A stretch of 64,000 nt of DNA from Bradyrhizobium retamae (GCF_001440415.1 NZ_LLYA01000079.1:62001-126000), one strand, 5' to 3'; shown: positions 54,442-62,715, numbered from the stretch's first letter. Numbers and translations: made by a program. The notes: a model not told the origin generated them from the sequence alone.

Positions 54442-55290
54442 TTAAGGCTTGGCCGACCCGTTCGGGGGCACCGTATAGCGTGTTGCGTGGCTGCCGACGA
54501 GAGCCGACGAGCGCACCGAGGCGCCGGCCTGGATCAGGGCGCTCTTGATCTTTTCGAACCCGGTGCCGGCATCCGATACCAAAAGCGCCGCGCCGTCGAA
54601 AGCGGTATCGGGCACGGCGACGATTTCGGCGAGCGGGGCGAGCGCGCGGGCGATATCGGCGTTCCACCCCGAGACGCGGACGCTCCACATCTGCACCTCC
54701 GTCACCATGGCATCATCGGCCACGCGCGAGATCACGAACACCGGCAGCGCGGCCGGATGATCGGCGCGCTCGAGGAACGGCAGCCGGGCAATGATTTTTG
54801 GCGCGCCTTCAGCTTCCAGCGCACTCCACCACGGCGTTCGGCTCGAGACCGCCGAGACCAGCGCCAGATCGCCCTTCGATTTCGCCACGGCTTCAACCGC
54901 GGCCTGTGCGCTGAAATGGCCGACATACGGCACGACAAAGCCGAAGTGAAACCGAGCCGAATCCCGCATCGCGGGCTCACCAACCGAGACGTCCGCATGC
55001 ACCGAGAACGGCGCCTGGACGTAAGTAAAGGTCGAGATGATGACGCGCCAGATGCTCTCGATGGTATCGAGCGGCAGGATTCCGCGATGGCGCTCTACCA
55101 GGCTGCGCATCATGCTGGCCTCGCGCGCGGGCCGGAACGCCGAGCCCACCTCCTGGGTCTGCTTCACCTGGATCAGCCGGTCGATGATGTCGCCGCGCGC
55201 CATCAAGAGGCGATGGACCTGCTCGTCGATCGCGTCGATCTCCTTGCGCAATTCCTGCAGCGAGGGCGGAGCCGGGGGAGCCTTGGACAT
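54442..55290 (-). CDS. chorismate mutase
   Basis: Protein of 282 residues. Residues 8-95 are an AroQ-type all-helical chorismate mutase: LQELRKEIDAIDEQVHRLLM and ARGDIIDRLIQVKQTQEVG, then REASMMRSLVERHRGILPLD. The remaining 185 residues have the layout of a periplasmic-binding or prephenate-dehydratase-like domain (ARFHFGFVVPYVGHFSAQAA; KSKGDLALVSAVSS) but lack the TRF motif of PheA, so dehydratase activity is doubtful. It converts chorismate to prephenate for the dehydrogenase two genes downstream. It is first in the operon. Confidence 0.9.
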   Translation of the reverse strand: MSKAPPAPPSLQELRKEIDAIDEQVHRLLMARGDIIDRLIQVKQTQEVGSAFRPAREASMMRSLVERHRGILPLDTIESIWRVIISTFTYVQAPFSVHADVSVGEPAMRDSARFHFGFVVPYVGHFSAQAAVEAVAKSKGDLALVSAVSSRTPWWSALEAEGAPKIIARLPFLERADHPAALPVFVISRVADDAMVTEVQMWSVRVSGWNADIARALAPLAEIVAVPDTAFDGAALLVSDAGTGFEKIKSALIQAGASVRSSALVGSHATRYTVPPNGSAKP

Positions 55291-55315
55291 TTGGCATAAC
55301 CTGATGAGAGCTTTA

Positions 55316-55414
55316 CCTCATCCAGAAGAGCGGCGCATGCGCCGCGTCTCGAAGGATGAAGCCCGTTCTCCCTCATGGTTCGAGACGGCGCAAGGGCGCC
55401 CCTTCACCAGGAGG
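55316..55414. repeat. palindromic intergenic repeat (CTCATCC...GTCTCGAAGGATGA type)
   Basis: CCTCATCCAGAAGAGCGGCG, then CCGCGTCTCGAAGGATGAAG, on the left and CTCATGGTTCGAGACGGCGC onward with TTCACCAGGAGG on the right form nested inverted repeats. The sequence is typical of an abundant Bradyrhizobium intergenic family. It lies between the chorismate mutase gene and the metX leader. Confidence 0.75.
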
Positions 55415-55482
55415 TCTGCGAGCCCGGTTAACCATGCGGCTGCCTTGACGGGGGACCTGCTTCGGACTAGCTTTGTTCCATT

Positions 55483-55535
55483 CCGTGGTCATTTGAGCCG
55501 GCCGGCTTGCAGCCACGTTAAACAACTCGCTAAAC
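55483..55535 (+). ncRNA. SAM-II riboswitch
   Basis: The segment reads CCGTGGTCATTTGAGCCGGC, a short loop, GCTTGCAGCCACG, then TTAAACAACTCGCTAAAC. It contains the P1 stem CGTGG/CCACG, the conserved GTCATTTGA strand and the 3' pseudoknot strand AACTCGCTAAA that together define the SAM-II class. The class is typical of alphaproteobacterial methionine genes. It lies about 100 bases upstream of metX and would turn metX-metW off when S-adenosylmethionine is plentiful. Confidence 0.93.
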
Positions 55536-55554
55536 AGGCCGGGGACAGATTGAT

Positions 55555-55588
55555 CCCGGCCGAACCTTTCGTTCAGGCCGGGTTTTTT
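55555..55588 (+). terminator. terminator downstream of the SAM-II aptamer
   Basis: CCCGGCCGAAC, a CTTTC loop and GTTCAGGCCGGG (one bulge) are followed by TTTTTT. A second possible pairing, GGCCGGGG (55537-55544) with TCCCGGCC (55554-55561), would sequester the left arm of this stem and act as antiterminator. The layout fits transcriptional control by the riboswitch before metX. Confidence 0.85.
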
Positions 55589-55636
55589 ACGGCCTGATTT
55601 CTGTCTGTAAGGACCTCCGCGAGGAGGAAGGTCGGG

Positions 55637-56839
55637 ATGACACAATTGCAGTCGGTACCCAGTCCGTCGATTCACAGCGAGGACCGCGCCCACGAGGCCG
55701 ATCATCCGACCTCGCCGGTGGTCAAATTCGGCATCGAGCAGCCCTTGAAGCTCGATTGCGGCATCGATCTCGCGCCATTCCAGATCGCGTACCAGACCTA
55801 TGGCGAGTTGAACGCCGACCGCTCCAACGCGATCCTGATCTGCCACGCGCTGACGCTGGATCAGCATGTCGCCAACGTGCATCCTCTGACCGGCAAGGCC
55901 GGCTGGTGGGAAATCATGGTCGGTCCAGGGCGCCCGCTCGATACCGACAGATATTTCATTATCTGTTCGAACGTGATCGGCGGTTGCATGGGATCGACCG
56001 GTCCGGCCTCGACCAACCCGGCGACCGGCAAGGCGTGGGGGCTGGATTTTCCGATCATCACCATCCCCGACATGGTCCGCGCGCAGGCCATGTTGCTCGA
56101 CCGGCTCGGCATCCAAACATTGTTGTGCGTCATCGGCGGCTCGATGGGCGGCATGCAGGTGCTGCAATGGACGGCAGCCTATCCGGAACGGGTGTTCTCC
56201 GCGCTGCCGGTCGCCTGCTCAACGCGCCATTCGGCGCAAAACATCGCGTTTCACGAACTCGGCCGGCAGGCCGTGATGGCTGATCCGGACTGGCACCATG
56301 GGCGCTATTTCGAGCGCAGCACGCATCCGCACCGCGGGCTGGCGGTGGCGCGGATGGCAGGGCACATCACCTATCTTTCCGACGCCGCGCTGCATCGCAA
56401 GTTCGGGCGGCGGATGCAGGATCGCGAACTGCCGACGTTTTCGTTCGACGCGGATTTCCAGGTCGAAAGCTATCTGCGCTATCAGGGCTCGTCCTTTGTC
56501 GAGCGCTTCGATGCCAACAGCTATCTCTATCTGACGCGGGCGATGGACTATTTCGATATTGCCGCCGACCATGACGGCGTGCTGGCGGAAGCGTTTCGCG
56601 GCATTAAGACCCGCTTTTGCGTGGTGTCGTTCACCTCCGACTGGCTGTTTCCGACCTCGGAATCGCGCGCGCTGGTGCATGCGCTGAACGCCTCCAGCGC
56701 GCGGGTGTCGTTCGCCGAGATCGAGACCGACCGCGGCCACGATGCCTTCCTGCTCGACGTGCCCGAGTTCTTCGACATTTCTCGCGCCTTCCTGGAATCG
56801 GCGGGCAAGGCGCGCGGCCTTGACGGTACAGGCGGTTGA
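55637..56839 (+). CDS. metX: homoserine O-acetyltransferase
   Basis: Protein of 400 residues of the alpha/beta hydrolase-type acyltransferase family, acylating homoserine with acetyl-CoA (or succinyl-CoA) in methionine synthesis. The nucleophile elbow is [20 protein letters not shown] near 170. [20 protein letters not shown] and [20 protein letters not shown] carry substrate residues; the acid and histidine are in [17 protein letters not shown] and [23 protein letters not shown] precedes the ATG. The operon is headed by a SAM-II riboswitch and terminator, and metW follows one base after the stop. Confidence 0.96.
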   Translation: MTQLQSVPSPSIHSEDRAHEADHPTSPVVKFGIEQPLKLDCGIDLAPFQIAYQTYGELNADRSNAILICHALTLDQHVANVHPLTGKAGWWEIMVGPGRPLDTDRYFIICSNVIGGCMGSTGPASTNPATGKAWGLDFPIITIPDMVRAQAMLLDRLGIQTLLCVIGGSMGGMQVLQWTAAYPERVFSALPVACSTRHSAQNIAFHELGRQAVMADPDWHHGRYFERSTHPHRGLAVARMAGHITYLSDAALHRKFGRRMQDRELPTFSFDADFQVESYLRYQGSSFVERFDANSYLYLTRAMDYFDIAADHDGVLAEAFRGIKTRFCVVSFTSDWLFPTSESRALVHALNASSARVSFAEIETDRGHDAFLLDVPEFFDISRAFLESAGKARGLDGTGG

Positions 56840-56840
56840 T

Positions 56841-57509
56841 ATGGCCCTTCAGGAACAAGCGTTGCCGCTCGGCGGCATAGCGCCCGATCGCACCGGCAAA
56901 TATCGCACCGATCATCTCCTCGTCGCCGAGATGATTGCGGCCGGCTCAAAAGTGCTCGACGTCGGCTGCGGCGACGGCGAATTGCTGCAACTCCTGGAGA
57001 GCCGGGGCATCGATGGCCGCGGCATCGAGCTGTCGCGCGAGGGCGTCAACCGCTGCGTCGCCAAGGGCCTCGCCGTGGTGCAGGGCGACGCCGACACCGA
57101 CCTCGTCAATTATCCGGACGATGCCTTCGATTACGTCATCCTGTCGCAGACGCTGCAGGCGACACGGCAGCCGAAGCCGGTCCTGGAGAACCTGCTGCGC
57201 ATCGGCCGGCGCGCGGTCGTGTCGTTCCCGAATTTCGGCTTCTGGAAGATGCGGCTGCAACTGCTCGTCGGCGGCCACATGCCGCGTACCGAAAACCTCC
57301 CGGCGACCTGGTACGACACGCCGAACATCCATTTCTGCACGATCAAGGACTTTGTCCAGCTCTGCGACGAGATCAACGTCAAGATGGAGCGCGCGGTGGC
57401 GCTCGATCTCTACGGTCGCCCTGTGCCGCTGAACCTGCCCTGGTGGGTCTGGAACATGTTCGGCGAGCAGGGGGTATTCTTGTTGAGTAGGGGCGGGCAG
57501 GGGAAGTAG
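56841..57509 (+). CDS. metW: methionine biosynthesis protein MetW
   Basis: Protein of 222 residues with a class I methyltransferase-like fold: KVLDVGCGDGELLQLLESRG near residue 37, VVQGDADTDLVNYPDDAFDY, and VSFPNFGFWKMRLQLLVGGH with the C-terminal PLNLPWWVWNMFGEQGVFLL. MetW forms a complex with MetX and is needed for full acyltransferase activity in several proteobacteria. The start directly follows the metX stop, giving strict coupling. It ends 13 bases before the convergent hydrolase gene. Confidence 0.95.
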   Translation: MALQEQALPLGGIAPDRTGKYRTDHLLVAEMIAAGSKVLDVGCGDGELLQLLESRGIDGRGIELSREGVNRCVAKGLAVVQGDADTDLVNYPDDAFDYVILSQTLQATRQPKPVLENLLRIGRRAVVSFPNFGFWKMRLQLLVGGHMPRTENLPATWYDTPNIHFCTIKDFVQLCDEINVKMERAVALDLYGRPVPLNLPWWVWNMFGEQGVFLLSRGGQGK

Positions 57510-57522
57510 GGATCGCAGCGGC

Positions 57523-58395
57523 TCACACCACCGCCGCCACCATCGATCTCGGATCCCGCCCGGGCCATCGCCCGGCTTCCACCAGTGCGATGAACCGCTC
57601 CACCATCTCGTTGAACAGCGCCGGCTCTTCCAGATTGAGCACGTGGCCTGATTTCGGAAAGAACGACAGCCCCGCGGCCGGCAAATGCCGCTTCAGGAAC
57701 AGGCTCGGCTCAATACAGTTGTCGTCCTCGTCGCCGCACAGGATCAGCGCCGGCGTCGGCACGCGTCGGATCGCATCCGTCATGGTGTAGATCGACGGTC
57801 GCTTGCCCTGAAAGCTGCGCATGGTGTTGGCCGAGCCCTTGGCATCGTGCCGCGCCAGCGCTGCGTAGAAATCGGCATGGCCGCGCGGGTCTTTCAGCAA
57901 AAATGGAATCCGGCTCGGCGCCTCACGCGTCACCTTGGCGACTTCAACCGATCCGATCGCCTCATATTGCTCGGCATTGGCGACGCATTGCGCGCGGAAG
58001 GCGTCGAGATCTTCGAGTGACGAGCCGGCGCCGACGGCGGCGAGGGTCATTGACAGCGCGCGGTCGGCTGCGTTGAGGCCAACCTGCAGCGAGGAATAGG
58101 AGCCCATCGACAGACCGACGAAATGCGCTTTCGCAATGCCGAGGTGATCGAGCACCGCGAGCGCGTCGGTGTAGAAATACTCGTAGGTGTAGACGTCGGT
58201 CGAGGGCGGCACGTCGGAAGGCGTATAGCCGCGCGCCGAATAGGCAATGCAGCGATGGCCGCGCGAGAAGTAACGCATCTGCGGCTCCCAATTGGTGTGG
58301 TCGGCCGCGAACTCGTGCAGGAAGATGATCGGCGTCCCGCTCCCGGCCTCCTCGAAATAGAGACGCACGCGATCCTTGGCGACGGCATAGGGCAT
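57523..58395 (-). CDS. alpha/beta hydrolase
   Basis: Protein of 290 residues. IIFLHEFAADHTNWEPQMRY gives the oxyanion region, AHFVGLSMGSYSSLQVGL the nucleophile serine near 96, LILCGDEDDNC the acid and FPKSGHVLNLEEP the histidine near 255. The overall layout resembles 3-oxoadipate enol-lactone hydrolases and haloperoxidase-like esterases, but the substrate is not clear. There is no signal peptide. GGGAGG lies about nine bases before the ATG. It is convergent with metW. Confidence 0.88.
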   Translation of the reverse strand: MPYAVAKDRVRLYFEEAGSGTPIIFLHEFAADHTNWEPQMRYFSRGHRCIAYSARGYTPSDVPPSTDVYTYEYFYTDALAVLDHLGIAKAHFVGLSMGSYSSLQVGLNAADRALSMTLAAVGAGSSLEDLDAFRAQCVANAEQYEAIGSVEVAKVTREAPSRIPFLLKDPRGHADFYAALARHDAKGSANTMRSFQGKRPSIYTMTDAIRRVPTPALILCGDEDDNCIEPSLFLKRHLPAAGLSFFPKSGHVLNLEEPALFNEMVERFIALVEAGRWPGRDPRSMVAAVV

Positions 58396-58648
58396 TTCGG
58401 ATTCCTCCCAATTTTCTTGTTATTTCGTAACTTCCTTGCGCAGCTAACCCACAGAATTGCAATTAATTCTCGGGGCTGCAATGCGGCAGGAAAGCTCCAT
58501 TTTCGCCATCGAATCGTCGCGGAATCACCCCGAAATTGTTTCCCCACCGCCACACAAAATCTTGCTCTCGTCACATCGCCAAACGCAAAACGCCGGCCGC
58601 GTTCGTTCGTAGACGAACGCAAAGTGTGGGAGTGTTAGAGGACCAAGT

Positions 58649-59533
58649 ATGAGTCAGTTGTTTGCGTTTCGCCGGTCGCTTCGTTTCGTCGCGTTGGCAC
58701 TATGTTCGGCTTCCATTTTCGTATTTGTCGCTCCAGCTTCAGCAAAGCCAAATCACGGCGCAGGGCGACACGCTCGCGCTTATCACGCCGGTCATCACGT
58801 CAAGCATCATTACGCACATCGCCACGATCGCCATGCTCTCAGGGTGTCGCGCTGGGAGCGCAGGGCTGCACGCATGCAGGCGGGCGGCTTTGTCGAGAAC
58901 AACCCGAGCTTCATGGGAACGAGCTTCATGGGAAGCAGCGCCGAGATGCCGACGCGCGGCGGTTTCGTCTCGTCCAACACAGTCAAGGCAGCGCGCGCCG
59001 ATCGCGCCGGCCGTCGTGCCCGGCTCCGGCACGCCGCGCACACATCGCGCTGGGAGCGCGCGGTCACGCAGATGCACGCGCGCGGTCTTGCCGATGCCAA
59101 CGCCAGCGTCACGCCGGGAACGAGCGTCGAATCCAATTCAACTGTACCGCCGACCAGCGGCGCGATGGCTTCAGGCTACACCTCATCGAACGTCGTCGCC
59201 GAAGCACGGAAGTATCTCGGCGGCAACCCCACGGGACGCGGCAGCCTGTGGTGCGCGCGGTTCATGAACATGGTCCTGCAACATTCCGGCTATCGCGGCA
59301 CCGGCTCGGACATGGCGAGCTCGTTCGCGAAATACGGCCAGCGCATTTCCGGCCCGCAGGTCGGCGCGATTGCGGTGATGTCGCGTGGCCGCCGCGGCGG
59401 CCATGTCGGCATCATCACCGGCATCGACGCCAAGGGCAATCCGATTATGATCTCCGGCAACAGCGGCAACCGCGTCCGCGAGTTGCCAGTCGCGCGCGGC
59501 CGTATCTACGCCTACGTCATGCCGACGAGCTGA
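58649..59533 (+). CDS. secreted CHAP/TIGR02594-type peptidase-like protein
   Basis: Protein of 294 residues with a signal peptide (cut near PASAKPNHG). The middle is rich in His, Arg and Ala and contains two related units, SRWERRAARMQAGGFVENN (about 67-85) and SRWERAVTQMHARGLADAN (about 132-150). The C-terminal domain (about 180-294) is of the NlpC/P60-CHAP kind: catalytic cysteine in GRGSLWCARFMNMVLQHSGY, histidine in GGHVGIITGIDAKGNPIMIS, and GNSGNRV. Such enzymes cut peptidoglycan peptides; here the histidine-rich region may bind metal. AGAGGACC lies just before the ATG. Confidence 0.85.
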   Translation: MSQLFAFRRSLRFVALALCSASIFVFVAPASAKPNHGAGRHARAYHAGHHVKHHYAHRHDRHALRVSRWERRAARMQAGGFVENNPSFMGTSFMGSSAEMPTRGGFVSSNTVKAARADRAGRRARLRHAAHTSRWERAVTQMHARGLADANASVTPGTSVESNSTVPPTSGAMASGYTSSNVVAEARKYLGGNPTGRGSLWCARFMNMVLQHSGYRGTGSDMASSFAKYGQRISGPQVGAIAVMSRGRRGGHVGIITGIDAKGNPIMISGNSGNRVRELPVARGRIYAYVMPTS

Positions 59534-59852
59534 GGCGGATTGCGCCGCGGCGCCTCTTCTTCTCGCCCCGTTCCTTCTCGGGGCGAGGCTGCCTTCACGA
59601 TGATGCTTGAAGGCGGGGTGAAGGCCGGGAAGACAGATACCTCGGCGCCAGGCGCTTTGCGCTTCGTGCCGCTTGTTGATTTCGGCTCGGCGGCGTTGTG
59701 TTTTCAGTGCCCGAGTTCCCGCAGTGCGTCTACGTACACATTTTATCTACACCCGGCGCCATTTTGGCGTAGGCTTCTGCCATCACCGCTATGTCTTTGG
59801 CTTCCATCGGTGACTGAGAGCGTTGTGCTCCCGCCTCACAAGGGAGCGCCTA
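59534..59852. other. 319-base gap with one hairpin
   Basis: CTCGCCCCG and CGGGGCGAG (59562-59587) form a 9-bp stem with an eight-base loop, 30 bases after the CHAP gene. It could act in termination, although a GGCTGCC sequence rather than T follows. The remaining sequence shows no gene or RNA that I recognise. Confidence 0.4.
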
Positions 59853-60074
59853 ATGCCCGACACGCGACTTACCAACAAGCTATCGCCTCGCCAAAGCGTG
59901 CCGCCTTGCTGTCCGATGTGCCTAGACGACATGGAGGTACTACGTGTTGTTCCGGGAAGGCCCGGCTTCGAGCAATGGACCTTACGATGCGGGAAATGCG
60001 GGCTGATCCATGAAGCGCAGGCGGCTGCGGATCCGAATAATTCCGAAGCGCTGGGATGGCGGGCAGTCCGCTGA
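59853..60074 (+). CDS. small zinc-ribbon protein
   Basis: Protein of 73 residues with two CxxC pairs, CCPMCLDDMEV (about 19-29) and LRCGKCGLIHEA (about 44-55), spaced to form one zinc ribbon. AGGGAG lies seven bases before the ATG. Small single-ribbon proteins like this are frequent in Bradyrhizobium accessory regions and have no known function; DNA or RNA binding is possible. Followed about 100 bases later by another tiny gene on the same strand. Confidence 0.7.
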   Translation: MPDTRLTNKLSPRQSVPPCCPMCLDDMEVLRVVPGRPGFEQWTLRCGKCGLIHEAQAAADPNNSEALGWRAVR

Positions 60075-60175
60075 AGCCGCCCCAGTAAAGGCGCGGGGCT
60101 CCGGTCGATTTATCTCCCTACCGACTACGATTGGGCGCAGCATTCACCGCGGGCTGTCAAACAAGGAGGCCGCTC

Positions 60176-60379
60176 ATGAACGGCAACATATTCAACAGTA
60201 AGGGAACCCGCGTCGCTGTGGTGATCGGCCCCGAAATTTTCGATCTTAGCGGCAAGAAGCTCTTTGACCTCAAGGGCAAGAATATCTACCGCCTATCCGG
60301 TGAATTGGTTGGTCATCTAAGTGACGCGAGCGGTTCGGCGAAGCGGCTCGACAAGGCGACCGATCGATTGTTCTCGTAA
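60176..60379 (+). CDS. small 4-fold beta-flower-like protein
   Basis: Protein of 67 residues with four short, similar strand units, VIGPEIFDLSGKKLFDLKGK followed by NIYRLSGELVGHLSDASG, each with an aromatic or hydrophobic-D/R-L-x-G pattern. This looks like the four-fold beta flower domain of unknown function, often next to toxin or stress genes. AAGGAGG lies six bases before the ATG, an excellent site. Confidence 0.65.
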   Translation: MNGNIFNSKGTRVAVVIGPEIFDLSGKKLFDLKGKNIYRLSGELVGHLSDASGSAKRLDKATDRLFS

Positions 60380-60503
60380 TTGCGACGCCGGGCCGTATTA
60401 GTCCCCGGTTCAGCGGCTGGCGCGGGTTGCCCTAACCTGGACGAATGCCGCTTTGTTCGAGAAATCGATAGCTATTTGCGGGGAAAGGGCGCACGGTCGA
60501 TAC

Positions 60504-60773
60504 ATGGCCATGCGCTCGCGACGGGAAATGATTCATTTCAAGCGTCCGTTCCATCTCAAGGGGGTTGGCCGGCTGTTGCCGCCTGGTGCTTATGAGGTCA
60601 TCACCGACGAGGAAATGATCGAAGGACTTTCATTTCAGAGCTTCCGCCGCGTCGCCACCATGATCATGGTCCCCGGCGCGGCGCTGCACCAAGCTTCGAC
60701 GGAAATGATCTCGATCAGCTCGGTCGATCTTTCCGATGCGCAGCGCGACGACGCGATCGCATCTCGTGAGTGA
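60504..60773 (+). CDS. conserved hypothetical protein
   Basis: Up to 89 residues; the core begins IHFKRPFHLKGVGRLLPPGA and continues YEVITDEEMIEGLSFQSFRR, VATMIMVPGAALHQASTEMI. The start could also be ATG 60528. I recall this family as a hypothetical protein common in Bradyrhizobium and often found with small genes like the one that follows; no function is known. The stop overlaps the GTG start of the next gene by eight bases. Confidence 0.55.
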   Translation: MAMRSRREMIHFKRPFHLKGVGRLLPPGAYEVITDEEMIEGLSFQSFRRVATMIMVPGAALHQASTEMISISSVDLSDAQRDDAIASRE

Positions 60774-61062
60774 AACTCCGGTCGATCTCGACAAGCACCG
60801 GGGCATGGCGGCGCAAAAGGCGACCGATATCCGCCGCGCGCTCGCCGACGTCGAGGCTAACGCAAAGCTGCAGCGGGACCGCCAGGCCGCCCTCGAGCTA
60901 CAGCTTCTGACCGTCCCGGCTGAGTCGTGGCCGGAAGCGGTCGCAAAGGCGCGGTACGTCCTGAATCTCTATGCGGCGGATTTGGCGCCGACCGACACGC
61001 ATCACCGCGACCTCGTGGCCACCGTACTGGCCGACCTTACCCGCCTCGCTGGTGAAAGCTGA
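60766..61062 (+). CDS. conserved hypothetical protein, coiled-coil-like
   Basis: Protein of 98 residues starting at GTG 60766 (VSETPVDLDKHRGMAAQKAT). Most of it is predicted helical (DIRRALADVEANAKLQRDRQ, AALELQLLTVPAESWPEAVA, KARYVLNLYAADL). It has no catalytic motif. Its start lies within the last codons of the preceding gene, so the two are translationally coupled. Confidence 0.55.
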   Translation: MSETPVDLDKHRGMAAQKATDIRRALADVEANAKLQRDRQAALELQLLTVPAESWPEAVAKARYVLNLYAADLAPTDTHHRDLVATVLADLTRLAGES

Positions 61063-61141
61063 CGTGGCGAATATTCCGGCTCGGCCGTCGAGCTTCTTGC
61101 CACGCACTCGAATTACCCGAACGCGCAACTGAAAGCAGCGA

Positions 61142-61318
61142 ATGCAAAATCTCTCGCCTCGTCACGTCAAGACCGAAGAATCGCTCCGCCTCGGTGTCGT
61201 TTCCGGATGGTACTCCACCAAAGTCAGCGGAACATTCGTCTCTGGCCCGCACGATTCCGAAGCCGAGTGCCTGCGTAGGATTGCGGAGATCGACCCTCAA
61301 CCCGTTCGAAAGAAATGA
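61142..61318 (+). CDS. small hypothetical protein (58 residues)
   Basis: ATG 61142 opens a 58-codon frame to TGA 61316-61318: MQNLSPRHVKTEESLRLGVV, then SGWYSTKVSGTFVSGPHDSE, AECLRRIAEI. The alternating strands and final helix look like a real small protein. The ribosome site (GAAAGC) is weak. The product has one cysteine and no known domain. Confidence 0.5.
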   Translation: MQNLSPRHVKTEESLRLGVVSGWYSTKVSGTFVSGPHDSEAECLRRIAEIDPQPVRKK

Positions 61319-61358
61319 TGAGCATGAAAGCTGGCGGCATAGCCTTTACCAGCCGGAG

Positions 61359-61646
61359 ATGGATCAAATGACACTCGTGCGCGGCGACATCGGTGGTTAT
61401 GAATTCAATCGCATGGTGGTGCTGTTCTCGATGATGGACGGTGCCAGGGTGATACCGTGCGCCATCAGCGCCACGGCGATGGACGATCTCGAACATGTCT
61501 CGCGTACAGCGGCGGACCAGCGCGAACGACAATTCGTGCGCCTGCGGGATCGGATCGAGCAATGCGCTTCCCGGAAATTTCTCGCCGGAGAGTTTGAAGG
61601 CAACCCCCCAGGTATTATTCTGCGCGGCATCGATTTTCGCGCATAG
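61359..61646 (+). CDS. DUF1488-like protein
   Basis: Protein of 95 residues (start at 61359 or 61368; CGGAG fits the second better). The pattern YEFNRMVVLFSMMDGARVIP, then CAISATAMDDLEHVSRTAAD and LAGEFEGNPPGIILRGIDF, matches the DUF1488-type small proteins of rhizobia, with strand-strand-cysteine-helix order. No function known. Confidence 0.65.
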   Translation: MDQMTLVRGDIGGYEFNRMVVLFSMMDGARVIPCAISATAMDDLEHVSRTAADQRERQFVRLRDRIEQCASRKFLAGEFEGNPPGIILRGIDFRA

Positions 61647-61712
61647 ATCGAGCAGGCCTGACTCGAACAGAAATGCGGCGGCATGTCCCGCCTGAGCTGA
61701 ACAGGCGAGTAT

Positions 61713-61868
61713 ATGCCCGATCCCAAAAATTTCGCTCTCAGCGAGTGGCTTGTCCCACCGATACTTTTGCCGGTCTTCCTGGAGCTGGTCATTGCCGGCG
61801 CCGTGATCATCATTGGTAGTCCGCTTTCGCCTGAGGGATTCGGCACGATAGAGGTAGTGACCAGATGA
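61713..61868 (+). CDS. very small single-pass membrane protein (51 residues)
   Basis: ATG 61713 opens a 51-codon frame, MPDPKNFALSEWLVPPILLP, then VFLELVIAGAVIIIGSPLSP, with one strongly hydrophobic helix near residues 14-36. It ends in TGA at 61866-61868 and overlaps the ATG of the next gene (ATGA), a typical coupled pair, which supports coding. Function unknown. Confidence 0.5.
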   Translation: MPDPKNFALSEWLVPPILLPVFLELVIAGAVIIIGSPLSPEGFGTIEVVTR

Positions 61869-62056
61869 ACGAACGCCATGAGATTCTGAAAAAGGCGCGG
61901 GACCGCATGATTGAGGATCGCGATGTGCACGCAAAGGTGCTCGCCGCGCCGTTCGATCGCGACAAGGCGGAGCGCGCGCGGCTAAAATTCGTCGAGCTCC
62001 AGGTCTTGATAGACGCGATCGAGCGTGCGATGGCCGGCGAACGGGCGACGTTTTAG
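61865..62056 (+). CDS. small helical protein
   Basis: Protein of 63 residues, almost entirely charged helix: MNERHEILKKARDRMIEDRD, VHAKVLAAPFDRDKAERARL, KFVELQVLIDAIERAMAGER. Probably a coiled coil. Its start overlaps the stop of the small membrane protein by four bases. Similar short helical proteins are common in rhizobia; role unknown. Confidence 0.6.
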   Translation: MNERHEILKKARDRMIEDRDVHAKVLAAPFDRDKAERARLKFVELQVLIDAIERAMAGERATF

Positions 62057-62138
62057 GGACGCCAGAAGCAAGCCTAGCCGGGGTCGCGCAGATGTGCGCC
62101 CGATGACGGCCCCACCAGCGTCAAGCCGTTCGGATAAT

Positions 62139-62674
62139 TCAGTCAGTCCTGGATTGACCGCTCGGCAAGGATTCGTCGCCGACGAGGTGCAGCGCGAACG
62201 GCTTGGGCACGGACCCATGTCCGCCGTCGGCTGGGGTCAATATCTTTCGCCTTGTTCGTTTTGCCCGCGGCACGGCCTCGGTCTCGGAGGAACGAAACAG
62301 CGCGTAGTCGCGACCAAACAGCCAGCACGAAATCTGAAAGATGCCGTGGGTGATGAACAACGCGGCGAGCACGTCGATCGAATAGTGATAGTGGCCGAGC
62401 AGCACGATTGAGCCGAAGAAGCCGGTCAGCGCGAGGTAGAATATTCGCCATTGCGGGATGTGCCAGAAGGCAAGCGCGGCGAGAAGCGGCAGGCCGGTGT
62501 GGCCGGAAAAGAACAGGTCGCTGCCGTAGAAATCGAGTTGAAGAACGGTGCCGGCTGCTGCGGATCGATCGGCGATGGCGCAACATGGGTGAGGGCCACG
62601 AACACAGCGCGGACCAGCAGGAACAGCGCTGCGGCCTTGAGTGCGAACGGCACCCGGTTTGGCCGCGCGATCAA
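62139..62674 (-). pseudogene. PAP2-superfamily phosphatase/sphingomyelin-synthase-like gene, frameshifted and truncated
   Basis: One frame encodes ALKAAALFLLVRAVFVALTH, then VAPSPIDPQQPAPFFNSI; after that the reading continues only in another frame: YGSDLFFSGHTGLPLLAALA, FWHIPQWRIFYLALTGFFGS, IVLLGHYHYSIDVLAALFIT. Together they give a PAP2-like membrane protein with catalytic histidines in SGHTG and GHYHYSID. Adding one A to the AAA at 62530-62532 (a T on the coding strand) repairs the frame. The N-terminal 80-100 residues expected for the family are absent: homology stops near 62674, next to an 18-bp tandem repeat. Confidence 0.75.
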
Positions 62675-62679
62675 GCGCG

Positions 62680-62715
62680 CTTCTACTGCTACCTTAGCTT
62701 CTACTGCTACCTTAG
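62680..62715. repeat. 18-bp tandem duplication
   Basis: CTTCTACTGCTACCTTAG occurs twice head to tail (62680-62697 and 62698-62715) without mismatch, exactly where the PAP2-like pseudogene loses its 5' end. Confidence 0.85.

Noticed and set aside
53398..55299. A 633-codon open frame on the plus strand
   Set aside because: It is antisense to hisC and the chorismate mutase gene, is rich in Arg, His and Gly and has no recognisable domain. It is a by-product of high GC content.
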